Origin: Flavobacteriaceae bacterium PS02337
GTDB lineage: Bacteria > Bacteroidota > Bacteroidia > Flavobacteriales > Flavobacteriaceae
NCBI GenBank assembly: GCA_029959285.1
Contig: JASCOE010000004.1
Span: forward strand, 372,001 to 436,000
Direction: 5' to 3'
DNA length: 64,000 bases
In this document: positions 29,673 to 40,137 of the stretch, in pieces
How the letters are laid out: each line of letters opens with the position of its first letter
Numbering within the stretch: position 1 is the first letter of the stretch
Notes under the pieces: generated by a model
Seen by the model: only the letters and a program-made list of their open reading frames with translations
Told to the model about the DNA's origin: nothing
Databases searched by the model: none
Position numbers and translations under genes: made by a program

Positions 29673-32444
29673 ATGAATATTTATCAGGATTACATTCAAG
29701 AAATTGAAGAAAGAAAAAATCAAGGGTTACACCCTAAACCAATTGATGGAGCTGAATTATTAAGCGAAATCATTACTCAAATTAAAGATGTTGATAACGC
29801 ATACCGCGAAGATTCTCTTAAGTTTTTTATTTACAATACTTTACCAGGTACAACAAGTGCTGCAGGTGAAAAAGCTAAGTTTTTAAAAGAAATTATTCTG
29901 GGTCAATCTTTAGTAAAAGAAATTACTCCAGATTTTGCTTTCGAATTATTGTCTCACATGAAAGGTGGACCTTCAATCGAAGTATTATTAGATTTAGCTT
30001 TAGGAAATGATGCTGCCATCGCAAAACAAGCAGGAGACGTTCTTAAAACGCAAGTTTTTCTTTATGATGCTGATACTGATCGTTTGAGAGAAGCATTCAA
30101 AAATGAGAACCCAATTGCAAAAGAAATTATTGAAAGTTATGCTCAAGCTGAGTTCTTTACGAAACTTCCAGAAATAGCAGAAGAAATTAAAGTTATTACA
30201 TATATTGCTGGTGAAGGAGATATTTCTACAGATTTACTTTCTCCAGGAAACCAAGCGCACTCTCGTTCTGACCGTGAACTTCACGGAAAATGTATGATTA
30301 CTCCAGAAGCTCAAAAAGAAATTCAAGCGCTTCAAGCAAAACATCCAGACGCAAGTGTAATGTTAATTGCTGAAAAAGGAACAATGGGAGTTGGTTCTTC
30401 TAGAATGTCAGGTGTAAATAACGTGGCACTTTGGACAGGAAAACAAGCAAGTCCATATGTTCCATTCGTAAATATTGCTCCAATTGTTGGAGGTACAAAT
30501 GGTATTTCTCCAATTTTCTTAACTACAGTAGATGTTACTGGAGGTATTGGAATTGACCTTAAAAACTGGGTTAAAAAATTAGACGCAGACGGAAATATTA
30601 TTCGTAACGAAAACAACGAACCAATTCTTGAAGAAGCATATTCTGTTGCTACAGGAACTGTTCTTACGATCAATACGCAGACTAAAAAATTATATAATGG
30701 TGATCAAGAATTAATTGATATTTCTAGATCATTTACTCCTCAAAAGAAAGAATTTATCAGAGCTGGAGGATCGTATGCAATTGTGTTCGGTAAAAAACTA
30801 CAAACTTTCGCTGCGAAATTATTAGATATTCAAGCGCCTGCTGTATTTGCTCCATCTAAAGAAATTTCTAATGAAGGACAAGGTCTTACGGCTGTTGAAA
30901 AAATCTTCAACAAAAATGCTGTAGGTATCGCGCCAGGTAAAGTTTTACACGCTGGTTCTGACGTTCGTGTAGAAGTAAACATTGTAGGTTCTCAAGATAC
31001 TACAGGTCTTATGACTGCTCAAGAATTAGAGTCTATGGCTGCTACGGTTATTTCTCCAATTGTTGATGGTGCTTACCAATCGGGTTGTCACACAGCTTCT
31101 GTTTGGGATAAAAAAGCTCAGGCTAATATTCCTAAATTAATGAAATTCATGAACAACTTCGGATTGATCACAGCTCGTGACCCTAAAGGAGTTTATCATT
31201 CAATGACAGACGTTATTCATAAAGTATTGAACGATATTACGATTGACGAATGGGCAATTATTATCGGTGGTGACTCTCATACAAGAATGTCTAAAGGTGT
31301 TGCTTTTGGTGCTGACTCAGGAACTGTTGCTCTTGCATTGGCAACTGGTGAAGCTTCTATGCCAATTCCAGAATCTGTAAAAGTTACTTTCGTAGGAGAT
31401 ATGAAAGGTTATATGGATTTCCGTGATGTGGTTCATGCAACTCAAGCGCAAATGCTTCAAAAATTTGGTGGTGAAAACGTATTCCAAGGAAGAATCATTG
31501 AGGTTCACATCGGAACACTTACTGCCGACCAAGCATTTACATTTACAGACTGGACTGCTGAGATGAAAGCTAAAGCTTCTATCTGTATTTCTGAAGACGA
31601 AACATTAATCGAATCTTTAGAAATTGCAAAAGGAAGAATCCAAATTATGATCGATAAAGGAATGGACAATGAAAAACAAGTTCTTCAAGGATTGATCAAT
31701 AAAGCAGATAAGAGAATTGCAGAGATTAAATCTGCTGAAAAACCAGCTCTTACTCCAGATGCAAATGCTAAATATTATGCTGAGGTTGTTGTTGATTTAG
31801 ATTTAATTGCTGAACCAATGATTGCCGATCCAGATGTAAATAATAAAGACGTTTCTAAACGTTATACTCACGATACAATTAGACCATTATCTTTCTATGG
31901 TGGAGAGAAAAAAGTAGATCTTGGATTTATTGGTTCTTGTATGGTTCACAAAGGAGATATGAAAATCCTTGCTCAAATGTTGAAAAATGTTGAAGCACAA
32001 AAAGGAAAAGTGGAATTTAATGCTCCTCTTGTAGTTGCACCTCCAACATACAACATCGTAGATGAATTGAAAGCTGAAGGTGACTGGGAAGTTTTACAAA
32101 AATACTCTGGTTTCGAATTTGACGATAATGCGCCTAAAGGTGCAGCTCGTACAGAATACGAAAATATGTTGTATTTAGAGCGTCCAGGTTGTAACCTTTG
32201 TATGGGTAACCAAGAAAAAGCAGCTAAAGGAGATACTGTAATGGCGACTTCAACACGTCTTTTCCAAGGAAGAGTTGTAGAAGATACAGAAGGTAAAAAA
32301 GGAGAATCGTTACTTTCTTCAACACCAGTTGTGGTTCTTTCTACAATTTTAGGAAGAACTCCTACTATGGATGAATATACAGCAGCTGTAGAAGGTATCA
32401 ACTTAACTAAATTTGCACCTTCTAACAAACAGTTAGTAATGTAA
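29673..32444 (+). CDS. acnB: Aconitate hydratase B (2-methylisocitrate dehydratase type)
   Basis: A 923-residue enzyme from the ATG of MNIYQDYIQEIEERKNQG; the in-frame TTG at 29643 overlaps the promoter. AcnB interconverts citrate and isocitrate through a [4Fe-4S] cluster and can also dehydrate 2-methylisocitrate. The AcnB-specific N-terminal HEAT-like domain comes first. Cluster ligands are Cys in GSCMVH (about 754) and the two Cys in CNLCMGN (about 839-842). Other active-site motifs such as GGDSHTRMSKGVAFGADSG are present. A second, unrelated-type aconitase follows in the same direction. Confidence 0.96.
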   Translation: MNIYQDYIQEIEERKNQGLHPKPIDGAELLSEIITQIKDVDNAYREDSLKFFIYNTLPGTTSAAGEKAKFLKEIILGQSLVKEITPDFAFELLSHMKGGPSIEVLLDLALGNDAAIAKQAGDVLKTQVFLYDADTDRLREAFKNENPIAKEIIESYAQAEFFTKLPEIAEEIKVITYIAGEGDISTDLLSPGNQAHSRSDRELHGKCMITPEAQKEIQALQAKHPDASVMLIAEKGTMGVGSSRMSGVNNVALWTGKQASPYVPFVNIAPIVGGTNGISPIFLTTVDVTGGIGIDLKNWVKKLDADGNIIRNENNEPILEEAYSVATGTVLTINTQTKKLYNGDQELIDISRSFTPQKKEFIRAGGSYAIVFGKKLQTFAAKLLDIQAPAVFAPSKEISNEGQGLTAVEKIFNKNAVGIAPGKVLHAGSDVRVEVNIVGSQDTTGLMTAQELESMAATVISPIVDGAYQSGCHTASVWDKKAQANIPKLMKFMNNFGLITARDPKGVYHSMTDVIHKVLNDITIDEWAIIIGGDSHTRMSKGVAFGADSGTVALALATGEASMPIPESVKVTFVGDMKGYMDFRDVVHATQAQMLQKFGGENVFQGRIIEVHIGTLTADQAFTFTDWTAEMKAKASICISEDETLIESLEIAKGRIQIMIDKGMDNEKQVLQGLINKADKRIAEIKSAEKPALTPDANAKYYAEVVVDLDLIAEPMIADPDVNNKDVSKRYTHDTIRPLSFYGGEKKVDLGFIGSCMVHKGDMKILAQMLKNVEAQKGKVEFNAPLVVAPPTYNIVDELKAEGDWEVLQKYSGFEFDDNAPKGAARTEYENMLYLERPGCNLCMGNQEKAAKGDTVMATSTRLFQGRVVEDTEGKKGESLLSSTPVVVLSTILGRTPTMDEYTAAVEGINLTKFAPSNKQLVM

Positions 32445-32466
32445 TCAAGATTTATTATAAATCATA

Positions 32467-32497
32467 AGCCCGAGTCGTAAAACTCGGGCTTTTTTTG
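32467..32497 (+). terminator. Terminator after acnB
   Basis: AGCCCGAGT and ACTCGGGCT arms around a 6-nt loop, then seven T. Confidence 0.9.
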
Positions 32498-32561
32498 TAA
32501 TAATTGCTCTATTTTTTGTAACTTGTCATGTTCAAAAAACAATAATAAAAACAGAAAATCT

Positions 32562-34826
32562 ATGGCTTTTGATATCGAAATGATTAAAAAAGTGTACGAA
32601 AACATGCCAAGCCGTGTTGATAAAGCACGAGAAATTGTTGGTCGTCCGCTTACTTTAACAGAGAAAATTTTATACAATCACCTTTGGGATGGAAATCCAA
32701 CTAAGGCTTTTGGAAGAGGAGTTGATTATGTTGACTTTGCGCCAGATCGTGTTGCTTGTCAAGATGCAACTGCGCAGATGGCATTATTGCAATTTATGCA
32801 TGCCGGAAAATCTAAAGTGGCAGTTCCGACAACAGTTCACTGCGACCACTTAATTCAAGCAAAAGTAGATGCTGTAACCGATTTGGCGAGAGCAAAAACA
32901 CAAAGTAATGAAGTTTTCGACTTTTTGTCGTCAGTTTCTAATAAATATGGAATTGGTTTCTGGAAACCAGGAGCTGGAATTATTCATCAAGTAGTATTGG
33001 AGAATTATGCTTTTCCAGGCGGAATGATGATTGGTACCGATTCTCACACTGTAAATGCAGGTGGTTTAGGAATGGTTGCCATTGGTGTTGGTGGAGCAGA
33101 TGCGGTAGATGTTATGTCTGGTATGGCTTGGGAATTGAAATTTCCTAAACTAATTGGAGTGAAACTAACTGGTAAATTATCAGGATGGACAGCTCCTAAA
33201 GATGTTATTTTAAAAGTTGCAGGTATTCTTACTGTAAAAGGTGGTACAGGTGCAATTGTTGAATATTTTGGTGAAGGTGCAACGGCTATGTCTTGTACTG
33301 GTAAAGGAACTATTTGTAACATGGGTGCTGAAATTGGAGCAACAACTTCAACTTTTGGTTACGATGATTCTATGAGTCGTTATTTGCGTTCTACAAACAG
33401 AGCTGATGTGGCAGATGCTGCAGATAAAGTGGCTTCTTATTTAACTGGAGATCCAGAAGTATATGCAAATCCAGAACAATATTTTGATCAGGTAATCGAA
33501 ATCAATCTTTCTACATTAGAACCACATTTAAACGGTCCGTTTACGCCAGATTTAGCTACTCCAATTTCTAAAATGAAAGAAGAGGCAATTAAAAATAACT
33601 GGCCATTACAAATTCAAGTTGGTTTAATTGGTTCTTGTACAAACTCTTCTTACGAAGATATTTCTCGTGCAGCATCATTGGCGAGACAAGTTGCTGATAA
33701 AAATCTAAAAACGAAATCACAGTTTACTATCACTCCAGGTTCTGAAGTTGTTCGTTCTACAATTGAAAGAGATGGTTTTATTGATACTTTCCATAAAATT
33801 GGAGCAACGGTTTTTGCTAACGCTTGCGGACCATGTATTGGTATGTGGGATAGAGAAGGAGCTGAAAAAGAAGAAAGAAATACTATTGTGCACTCTTTCA
33901 ACCGTAACTTCTCAAAACGTGCAGACGGTAATCCAAATACATTAGCATTTGTTGGTTCTCCAGAATTGGTAACAGCTTTGGCTATCGCGGGTGATTTAAG
34001 TTTTAATCCTTTAACAGATACATTAATTAATGAAGATGGAGAAGAAGTAAAACTAGATGCGCCAACTGGGGACGAACTTCCAGCTAAAGGTTTCTACGCC
34101 GAAGATCCAGGATTTCAAGCTCCAGCGGCAGACGGTTCAGGGGTTCAGGTTGTAGTTAGTCCTACATCTGAGCGTTTACAATTACTGGCTCCGTTTATTG
34201 CTTGGGATGGTAAAAATATCACTGGTGCTAAATTATTAATTAAAGCATTCGGAAAATGTACTACCGATCATATTTCTATGGCAGGACCTTGGTTGCGTTT
34301 CCGTGGACATTTAGATAATATTTCGAACAATATGTTGATTGGTGCTGTAAACGCTTACAACCAAAAAACAAACTCTGTTAAAAATCAATTAACTGGCGAA
34401 TATGACGCTGTGCCAGCTGTTGCTCGTGCATACAAAGCTGCTGGTGTTCCGTCAATCGTAGTTGGAGATCATAATTATGGAGAAGGTTCTTCTCGTGAGC
34501 ACGCTGCAATGGAGCCTCGTTTCTTAGGTGTAAAAGCGGTATTAGTAAAATCTTTTGCCCGTATCCACGAAACAAACCTTAAAAAACAAGGACTTTTAGG
34601 ATTGACGTTTGCTAATGAAGCGGATTATGATAAGATTCAAGAAGATGATACTATTAACTTCTTAGATTTAACTGAATTTGCTCCAGGTAAACCATTAACG
34701 TTAGAATTTGTTCATGCAGATGGAACAAAAGATATAATTTTGGCAAACCATACTTACAACGCAGGTCAAATTGGCTGGTTTGTTGCAGGTTCTGCATTAA
34801 ACTTAATTGCTGCAGGAAAAGCTTAA
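32562..34826 (+). CDS. Aconitate hydratase, mitochondrial/AcnA-type
   Basis: A 754-residue aconitase from the ATG of [20 protein letters not shown]; the in-frame ATG or TTG further upstream adds an atypical Asn/Lys-rich extension. Cluster ligands are Cys in [10 protein letters not shown] (about 357) and in CGPCIG (about 422 and 425), almost the same numbering as mitochondrial aconitase. The C-terminal swivel domain contains [19 protein letters not shown]. It duplicates the TCA step of acnB with a different fold arrangement, separated from it by a terminator, so the two can be regulated separately. Confidence 0.95.
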   Translation: MAFDIEMIKKVYENMPSRVDKAREIVGRPLTLTEKILYNHLWDGNPTKAFGRGVDYVDFAPDRVACQDATAQMALLQFMHAGKSKVAVPTTVHCDHLIQAKVDAVTDLARAKTQSNEVFDFLSSVSNKYGIGFWKPGAGIIHQVVLENYAFPGGMMIGTDSHTVNAGGLGMVAIGVGGADAVDVMSGMAWELKFPKLIGVKLTGKLSGWTAPKDVILKVAGILTVKGGTGAIVEYFGEGATAMSCTGKGTICNMGAEIGATTSTFGYDDSMSRYLRSTNRADVADAADKVASYLTGDPEVYANPEQYFDQVIEINLSTLEPHLNGPFTPDLATPISKMKEEAIKNNWPLQIQVGLIGSCTNSSYEDISRAASLARQVADKNLKTKSQFTITPGSEVVRSTIERDGFIDTFHKIGATVFANACGPCIGMWDREGAEKEERNTIVHSFNRNFSKRADGNPNTLAFVGSPELVTALAIAGDLSFNPLTDTLINEDGEEVKLDAPTGDELPAKGFYAEDPGFQAPAADGSGVQVVVSPTSERLQLLAPFIAWDGKNITGAKLLIKAFGKCTTDHISMAGPWLRFRGHLDNISNNMLIGAVNAYNQKTNSVKNQLTGEYDAVPAVARAYKAAGVPSIVVGDHNYGEGSSREHAAMEPRFLGVKAVLVKSFARIHETNLKKQGLLGLTFANEADYDKIQEDDTINFLDLTEFAPGKPLTLEFVHADGTKDIILANHTYNAGQIGWFVAGSALNLIAAGKA

Positions 34827-34850
34827 TAATAAGATTTTATACATTCAAAT

Positions 34851-34883
34851 AAAAATGCCCTGAATAAACAGGGCATTTTTTTT
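34851..34883 (+). terminator. Terminator of the second aconitase gene
   Basis: AATGCCCTG and CAGGGCATT arms around a 6-nt loop, then a T run. Confidence 0.9.
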
Positions 34884-35078
34884 ATTTTTTAGTTATTGAA
34901 TTTAATTTAATTTAAGTTAAGTATAAGCTTTTTGACTTGTTAATTGTGGTTTTATGTAAAATCAACGGTTTCAAAAAGTTGGCACAATTTTTATGCCGAC
35001 ATCGTTAATTTGAAGTAAAATAATTGTTAAAATTTATGGTTTTTATAGTTTTAAGAGTTAAATTCGCCTTTGAGGTAA

Positions 35079-35086
35079 TATATTTG
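35079..35086 (+). promoter_or_regulatory. Candidate -7 element of the LysM-NlpC/P60 gene
   Basis: TATATTTG matches TAnnTTTG about 65 nt before the ATG. No -33 TTG is seen at the usual distance. Confidence 0.4.
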
Positions 35087-35150
35087 TAACTTTTAAGTTT
35101 AATTCTGTAAGGAAACTTAAAAATAAAGAGTACTAACTTAAATAGTAGAT

Positions 35151-36308
35151 ATGGTTTTTAGATTAATAATAGTTTTGATTTTTTTCAGTGGAGGAGCATT
35201 TGCACAAGATAATTTTGTTAAACACAAAATTTCACAAGGAGAAAATCTTTCTGTTATTGCTAAAAAATATGGAGTAAAAGTAAAAGATATTGCAGATGCA
35301 AATCCAGACGCTACTAAAATTCTAAAACTAAATTCGGTACTTTTAATTCCTAATAAAAATAAGAATATTGCCAAATCTAAACCGAAATTAGAAGCTAAAT
35401 CGGAACCAAAATCCGAAGCAATTGTAAATAATGCTTCAGGTTCACACGAGGTTTTATCTAAAGAAACACTTTGGGGAATTTCAAAAAAATATAATGTAAC
35501 GGTTGATGAATTAAAAAAAGCCAATCCACTTTTAGAAACGGAGGGTTTAAAAATCGGACAAAAAATCGTTATTCCTTCTGATAATCCAACAATAAACGAA
35601 AAACCAGTTATTCAAGAAATTGTTTCTACGGATGTTGAACTTTATAGAGAGGTAAAATCTAAGGAAACAAAATATGGTATTTCAAAAGAATACGGAATTA
35701 CAGTTGCAGAATTAGAACGACAAAATCCATCAATAAAAGGAAAAGTTCCTGTTGGTTTTCTTTTGAAAATTCGTCTTCCTAAAGAAAAAGCCGATGCAAT
35801 TCAGGCAACAAAAGCAGTTCAAGAATCACAAAATGCAGCAATAACTTCGCCTGTACAAATCGCTGAAACTGCAGAAATTAAAAGAGATTCTACATTTGTC
35901 AGAATCGCGACTGGAAGCCATTCAGAGTTAATAGACCAGATTATAGCAAATGCAACCGAGAATATCGGAATTAGATACAGATCAGGCGGAACAACAAAAG
36001 CAGGTTTTGACTGTTCAGGTTTAATGATTTGCACATTTAATAATTTTGATATTAAACTGCCAAGAAGTTCGATCGAGCAATCTCGTATCGGCATGAAAGT
36101 TACAACAGAAGAAGCTCAAAAAGGCGATTTAATTTTCTTTAGAACCAACGGAAGACGTCATATCAACCATGTTGGAATGATCGTGGAAGTTGCCGATGGC
36201 GAAATCAAATTTGTGCACTCTTCTACTCACGGAGGCGTAATGATTTCTTCAACAAAAGAACCTTATTACACAAGAGCATTTTCTCAAGTAAATCGTGTTT
36301 TGGAATAA
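35151..36308 (+). CDS. LysM and NlpC/P60 peptidoglycan hydrolase
   Basis: A 385-residue secreted protein. A signal peptide (LIIVLIFFSGGAFAQ) is followed by three LysM repeats at about 24-66, 99-142 and 165-208 (each with a pattern like HKISQGENLSVIAKKYGV, ETLWGISKKYNVTVDELKKANP). These bind peptidoglycan. The C-terminal NlpC/P60 domain (about 260-385) has the catalytic Cys in FDCSGLMI (about 287) and His in RHINHVGMIVE (about 340). It probably cleaves muropeptide stems in the periplasm. The convergent response regulator ends 7 bp away with no visible terminator. Confidence 0.93.
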   Translation: MVFRLIIVLIFFSGGAFAQDNFVKHKISQGENLSVIAKKYGVKVKDIADANPDATKILKLNSVLLIPNKNKNIAKSKPKLEAKSEPKSEAIVNNASGSHEVLSKETLWGISKKYNVTVDELKKANPLLETEGLKIGQKIVIPSDNPTINEKPVIQEIVSTDVELYREVKSKETKYGISKEYGITVAELERQNPSIKGKVPVGFLLKIRLPKEKADAIQATKAVQESQNAAITSPVQIAETAEIKRDSTFVRIATGSHSELIDQIIANATENIGIRYRSGGTTKAGFDCSGLMICTFNNFDIKLPRSSIEQSRIGMKVTTEEAQKGDLIFFRTNGRRHINHVGMIVEVADGEIKFVHSSTHGGVMISSTKEPYYTRAFSQVNRVLE

Positions 36309-36315
36309 AAAATAT

Positions 36316-36699
36316 TTAAAGAAACGCATTCTGCAATGTTTCTAATCGAAACGGTTTATTCCAAAAATCAGAAACATATTTATTTTCTTTTGCTTTCTTA
36401 ATTTCATCTGTGTCTAGTGTTGACGAAAGAACAAAAATTTCTATTTTGTCTTTTATATCTTCCGCAAGTCTGGCAAATTCTTCCAAAAATTCAAACCCAT
36501 TCATCACAGGCATTTGAATGTCTAAAAGAATAACTAAAGAGTTGTGAATTGGATTTTTTATCAGCCAGTCAATGGCTTCTTTTCCATTATTTGCAATAAA
36601 TAAAGGATTTGTATTTAGTCCTTTTTTAAGTAGTTTTTTAGTAACAAATTGGTCAATTAAATTATCTTCAATAAGTAAAAAATCAGGTTTATATGGCAT
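36316..36699 (-). CDS. Single-domain response regulator
   Basis: A 127-residue CheY-like receiver with no output domain. The acidic pocket is in LLIEDNLIDQ, the phospho-acceptor Asp in VILLDIQMPVMNGFEFL (about 60), the conserved Ser in FVLSSTLD and Lys in NKPF. It overlaps the histidine kinase gene by 11 bp, so the two are cotranscribed and presumably partners. Its output must go through another protein that is not identifiable here. Confidence 0.93.
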   Translation of the reverse strand: MPYKPDFLLIEDNLIDQFVTKKLLKKGLNTNPLFIANNGKEAIDWLIKNPIHNSLVILLDIQMPVMNGFEFLEEFARLAEDIKDKIEIFVLSSTLDTDEIKKAKENKYVSDFWNKPFRLETLQNAFL

Positions 36700-38113
36700 G
36701 TGAATGTGGTATTGTTACTATAAATTTACTTCCGACAGTACTTTCCGAAATAACAGAAATATTTCCTTTAATGTTTTCAACGGCTTCTTTTACAATATAA
36801 AGGCCTAATCCAGAACCTTTATTTTTATTGGTTCCGAAATACATTTCAAAAATGTTTTCTTTGTCTTTATCGTTAATTCCGATTCCGTTATCTGAAACTT
36901 CAATCTTATTTAAGCCATCGCAAAAATAAGTTTTAATAGAAATAAACATTTCTTGTTTACTTGAGTCAGAATATTTTATTGCATTTGAAATTAAATTATT
37001 AATAATGATTTTTAAACGAAGTCCATCGCTTTCAATTTCATCGACTAAATGTTCTTGTGTGAATTTTATTCTATTGGCATTTTCAATGTGCATCAATTGG
37101 AGAATAGCTTCGTTGAAAAGTTCTTTCAAACTCACAGGCTCCATAATTATTTCTTTTCTTTTATTTTTGGAATAATCTATAATGTCGCTAATAAATTGGT
37201 CTTGACGCGCCAGACTGTGATGCATCATTTTGAGATAACTCCGAATTTGAGTTACGTCATCTTCTAATGATGTAATTTCGATAAGACCTTTTAAAGAAGT
37301 TATGGGAGATCTCAAATCGTGAGAAGCGCTATAAACAAATCGATCTAATTCCTTATTTACTATAATCAAGTTTTCGTTTTTTACTTCAGTTTCTTTTTTT
37401 GAAACAAGAAGCCTTTTTACCATTATAGAATAATAAAGACATACGCTGCAAATGATAATTAAAATAAAAAAGACATTTGTAAAAATTAAAAGATCCTTTA
37501 TTTTACGGGTTCCTTCTCCTAAAGTATTAGAGAAATTTTGCTCATTAATAGTTAATCCATCGCTAATTGAACTGATTTCCTTAAGAAATTGCTTTTGCTC
37601 ATTTTCAGTTAAAAGATTCCGATTGATTTTTGCATTTATTTGTTCGCCAATTATAAATAATTTGAAAATTAATTTGTCGCCTTTTCCCCATTCATCAATG
37701 GCTTTTTTCAAAAAAGATACTTCTTTGAAATTGTCAAACAGCCAAATAATATCATCTAAATCATCTTCGTGATTTCTCCCAATAAGAAGACCTTTTCTGG
37801 CTATATTATTGTCTCCGGCTTTTAAAAGTGTAATTCGAGCGATTCCATCTCCTTGCGGAACTTTTAATTCCTCGCGATACAATTTCCATTGATTGGGATT
37901 TTTGGTATACAGATAGCTTATAAGATGCCTAGAAGCGTCTTTTTGACTTTTGGAATAATTAGATTCTCCATTAATATAAGCTCTATTCGCAGATAAAATT
38001 TTAATCGTAAAAAAATTGATACAAATCAGTAAAGCGCACGAAGTAAAAATGATTAAAATAAGAATAAAAACATTCGGAAAACGAAAGTTTTTTAAAGCTT
38101 GCAACTTAGACAT
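36689..38113 (-). CDS. Transmembrane sensor histidine kinase
   Basis: A 474-residue kinase. Two transmembrane helices (about 15-35 and 213-235) flank a periplasmic sensor region of about 175 residues. The H-box is SASHDLRSPITSLKG (His about 264), the N-box is NNLISNAIKYSD, and the G-boxes are DNGIGIND and GSGLGLYIVKE. There is no HAMP or PAS region that I can recognise. It is paired with the overlapping single-domain regulator; the stimulus is unknown. Confidence 0.92.
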   Translation of the reverse strand: MSKLQALKNFRFPNVFILILIIFTSCALLICINFFTIKILSANRAYINGESNYSKSQKDASRHLISYLYTKNPNQWKLYREELKVPQGDGIARITLLKAGDNNIARKGLLIGRNHEDDLDDIIWLFDNFKEVSFLKKAIDEWGKGDKLIFKLFIIGEQINAKINRNLLTENEQKQFLKEISSISDGLTINEQNFSNTLGEGTRKIKDLLIFTNVFFILIIICSVCLYYSIMVKRLLVSKKETEVKNENLIIVNKELDRFVYSASHDLRSPITSLKGLIEITSLEDDVTQIRSYLKMMHHSLARQDQFISDIIDYSKNKRKEIIMEPVSLKELFNEAILQLMHIENANRIKFTQEHLVDEIESDGLRLKIIINNLISNAIKYSDSSKQEMFISIKTYFCDGLNKIEVSDNGIGINDKDKENIFEMYFGTNKNKGSGLGLYIVKEAVENIKGNISVISESTVGSKFIVTIPHSHAI

Positions 38114-38393
38114 AAATTTAAAATTAGTAGGTTAATGATAAAGTGCCTTTTGCGTATTCGATTAATTTGTAAACCAACTTTGGGGAAAGATTGTTTTATG
38201 TTTTTAATTAAACACTTGTTAAAGATTTTATGATTAAAAAATTGTTATTTGAATGATTTTTTTCAAATGTAGTAAAAATTACCTTATATATTTTTCAAAA
38301 AAAAGAAGTTATTTTTTTAAAATATATTTTTTGTTTAATCTCCTGTAAAATAGATGTTGAATGTCTTTTTTTGAATAAAATGACTGGGTTTAG

Positions 38394-39152
38394 CTAGAAT
38401 CGCGCATAAAGAATTAATCTTCTAAAAGCATAAATAGAAGGAATGTTAGGAAAATATTTGTCTATTCGGTTTTTAAATTCATTTGATAATTTTTCAAATT
38501 CATCTTTTTTCAAACGTTCCTGATAAACAGTAAGCGCCGAACCAGAAATAAAATCAAAAAAGTCATTTTTTGAAATCGAAATTAGCGGATAAACTTTTTC
38601 ATAGATAACCAGATCTGTTCCTCCATTTTCAAAAAATATTTTAGCATATTCATCTAAAGTTAGAACTGGAGAAGGGCGTGTCCAATTTTTTAAATAAGAT
38701 GCAAAAGGTTCTTCTTGAACCAAATTTAAAAGTATTCGATTTAGAATATTTTCATTTTGCTGAGGCATTTGAACAGCCAGCTGACCTCCTGGATTTATAC
38801 AAGAAATAATTTTAGGAAAAAGTTCACCATGATTATCAATCCATTGCAAAGCGGCATTCGAAAAAATTAAATCCCATTTGGTTTCTTCTTTTAGCTGCTC
38901 TAAAATTGCAATTTCTTTAAACGTAAGATTTTCAGCGGTGGGAGCTTTTGCAAGCATTTCGGCAGAATTATCGATTCCCAAAACAGTTGAATTTGTTAGT
39001 TTATCAGAAAGTTTTTTCGTCAGTTCGCCAGTTCCGCAGCCTAAATCGATAACTTTTTGATTGGGATAATCAACAATATGACTTACAAGATCTTCAAAAG
39101 GTTTAGAACGTTCTTCTTTAAATTCGTTGTATTTTTTTGGATCCCAAGTCAT
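38394..39152 (-). CDS. SAM-dependent methyltransferase, trans-aconitate 2-methyltransferase-like
   Basis: A 252-residue class I methyltransferase. The N-terminus MTWDPKKYNEFKEERSKPFEDLV resembles Tam, and motif I is VIDLGCGTGELTKKL (about 35-49). The segment FSNAALQWIDNHGELF is also Tam-like. Tam methylates trans-aconitate, a spontaneous by-product that inhibits aconitase. Two aconitase genes lie about 4 kb away, which fits but is not proof. The gene stands alone between AT-rich gaps. Confidence 0.75.
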   Translation of the reverse strand: MTWDPKKYNEFKEERSKPFEDLVSHIVDYPNQKVIDLGCGTGELTKKLSDKLTNSTVLGIDNSAEMLAKAPTAENLTFKEIAILEQLKEETKWDLIFSNAALQWIDNHGELFPKIISCINPGGQLAVQMPQQNENILNRILLNLVQEEPFASYLKNWTRPSPVLTLDEYAKIFFENGGTDLVIYEKVYPLISISKNDFFDFISGSALTVYQERLKKDEFEKLSNEFKNRIDKYFPNIPSIYAFRRLILYARF

Positions 39153-39203
39153 AGCTACAATTTTAATTATTCTTAGACTTAAAGATACAAAATTAGGATT
39201 CGA

Positions 39204-39695
39204 CTAGTGTAGCGATATTCTCTTTAATTCAAGATTTTCCATGTAAGCCTTTAGAGCCTTACCAAAATAGGCAGTTTCATAACCTGACATGTAATTTTTA
39301 CCAGTCAATCTATCGTTAATGTAAAATTGTTTAAATGTTACACTATTTTGCATTCCGTTAGAATATTGAACAATACTTGTTGAACCTTCAACATAATCAA
39401 AAAGATATCTGTAAACAGTTTTATCTTTATATTGATCTTGCATTACATCTGCACTTCTAATAAACTTCACTTTTCCTAAATATCTTTTAGATGCACTTTT
39501 TAGATATCTATCATAACTGGAGCGATTTCTTAAAACAATTAATAAAACCTCATTTTCAGATGTTCCAAAAGTAGAAGGAATGGCACCTCTTGTTTCGGTA
39601 AAATGTTTTTTCGCTTTTGCTTTCGCTATTTGACCGCACGAATTAAATGAAATTATAATAATAATTAAAGATAGGAATGCTGCTATTTTGTTCAT
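39204..39695 (-). CDS. Hypothetical lipoprotein
   Basis: A 163-residue protein with a lipoprotein signal (AAFLSLIIIIISFNSC, lipobox SFNSC-G). The mature part is basic, with no motif I recognise. The 115-residue gene just upstream ends 2 bp before this start, so they form an operon. Confidence 0.65.
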   Translation of the reverse strand: MNKIAAFLSLIIIIISFNSCGQIAKAKAKKHFTETRGAIPSTFGTSENEVLLIVLRNRSSYDRYLKSASKRYLGKVKFIRSADVMQDQYKDKTVYRYLFDYVEGSTSIVQYSNGMQNSVTFKQFYINDRLTGKNYMSGYETAYFGKALKAYMENLELKRISLH

Positions 39696-39697
39696 TT

Positions 39698-40045
39698 CTA
39701 AGAACTTAAATTTATCAATCCTCTAAAAAACTGAATTCCACCAAATAAGATTGCTCCCCAAAAAATAAAACCAATGTTAGAAAGCGTTAAAATCGTACCT
39801 CCAATGCACCACAAAGCACCATAAAGCATGTCTTTTTTTGCTTGAGAGTGAGCGTGTTCTTGTTGTGCTTCATGAATTTGCATTTCAATTTTTTCTACGA
39901 TTAATGTGGCTAAATCGGCACTTAATCCTTCTTCAATCAAAATGTTTTTAGTTTGATAACCAGATTTTCCCTGATTAAAATGATTTACAGCCAAATTGTA
40001 ATATTGGTTAATTAATTCCTGAGTTTCAATTGCAGTGTTTTCCAT
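39698..40045 (-). CDS. Hypothetical membrane protein
   Basis: A 115-residue protein. The N-terminal half is helical and soluble (NQYYNLAVNHFNQGKSGYQTKNILIEEGLSADLATLIVEKI), followed by two close hydrophobic helices (about 72-90 and 92-110). Function not recognised. It is the first gene of a two-gene unit with the lipoprotein. Confidence 0.65.
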   Translation of the reverse strand: MENTAIETQELINQYYNLAVNHFNQGKSGYQTKNILIEEGLSADLATLIVEKIEMQIHEAQQEHAHSQAKKDMLYGALWCIGGTILTLSNIGFIFWGAILFGGIQFFRGLINLSS

Positions 40046-40137
40046 ATTGCAGTTTTAGATTTGGTAATTATTAGCAGCCAAATATAAATACTTGAAACAG
40101 AATAAATTTACGGGAAAACGTAAAAGCAGAATTTTTA

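Larger units (their letters stand above)
34827..35150. other. Gap between aconitase and LysM hydrolase
   Basis: 324 bp. It holds the aconitase terminator (34851-34883) and a -7-like box TATATTTG at 35079-35086 before the LysM gene. The rest is AT-rich with nothing I recognise. Confidence 0.6.
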
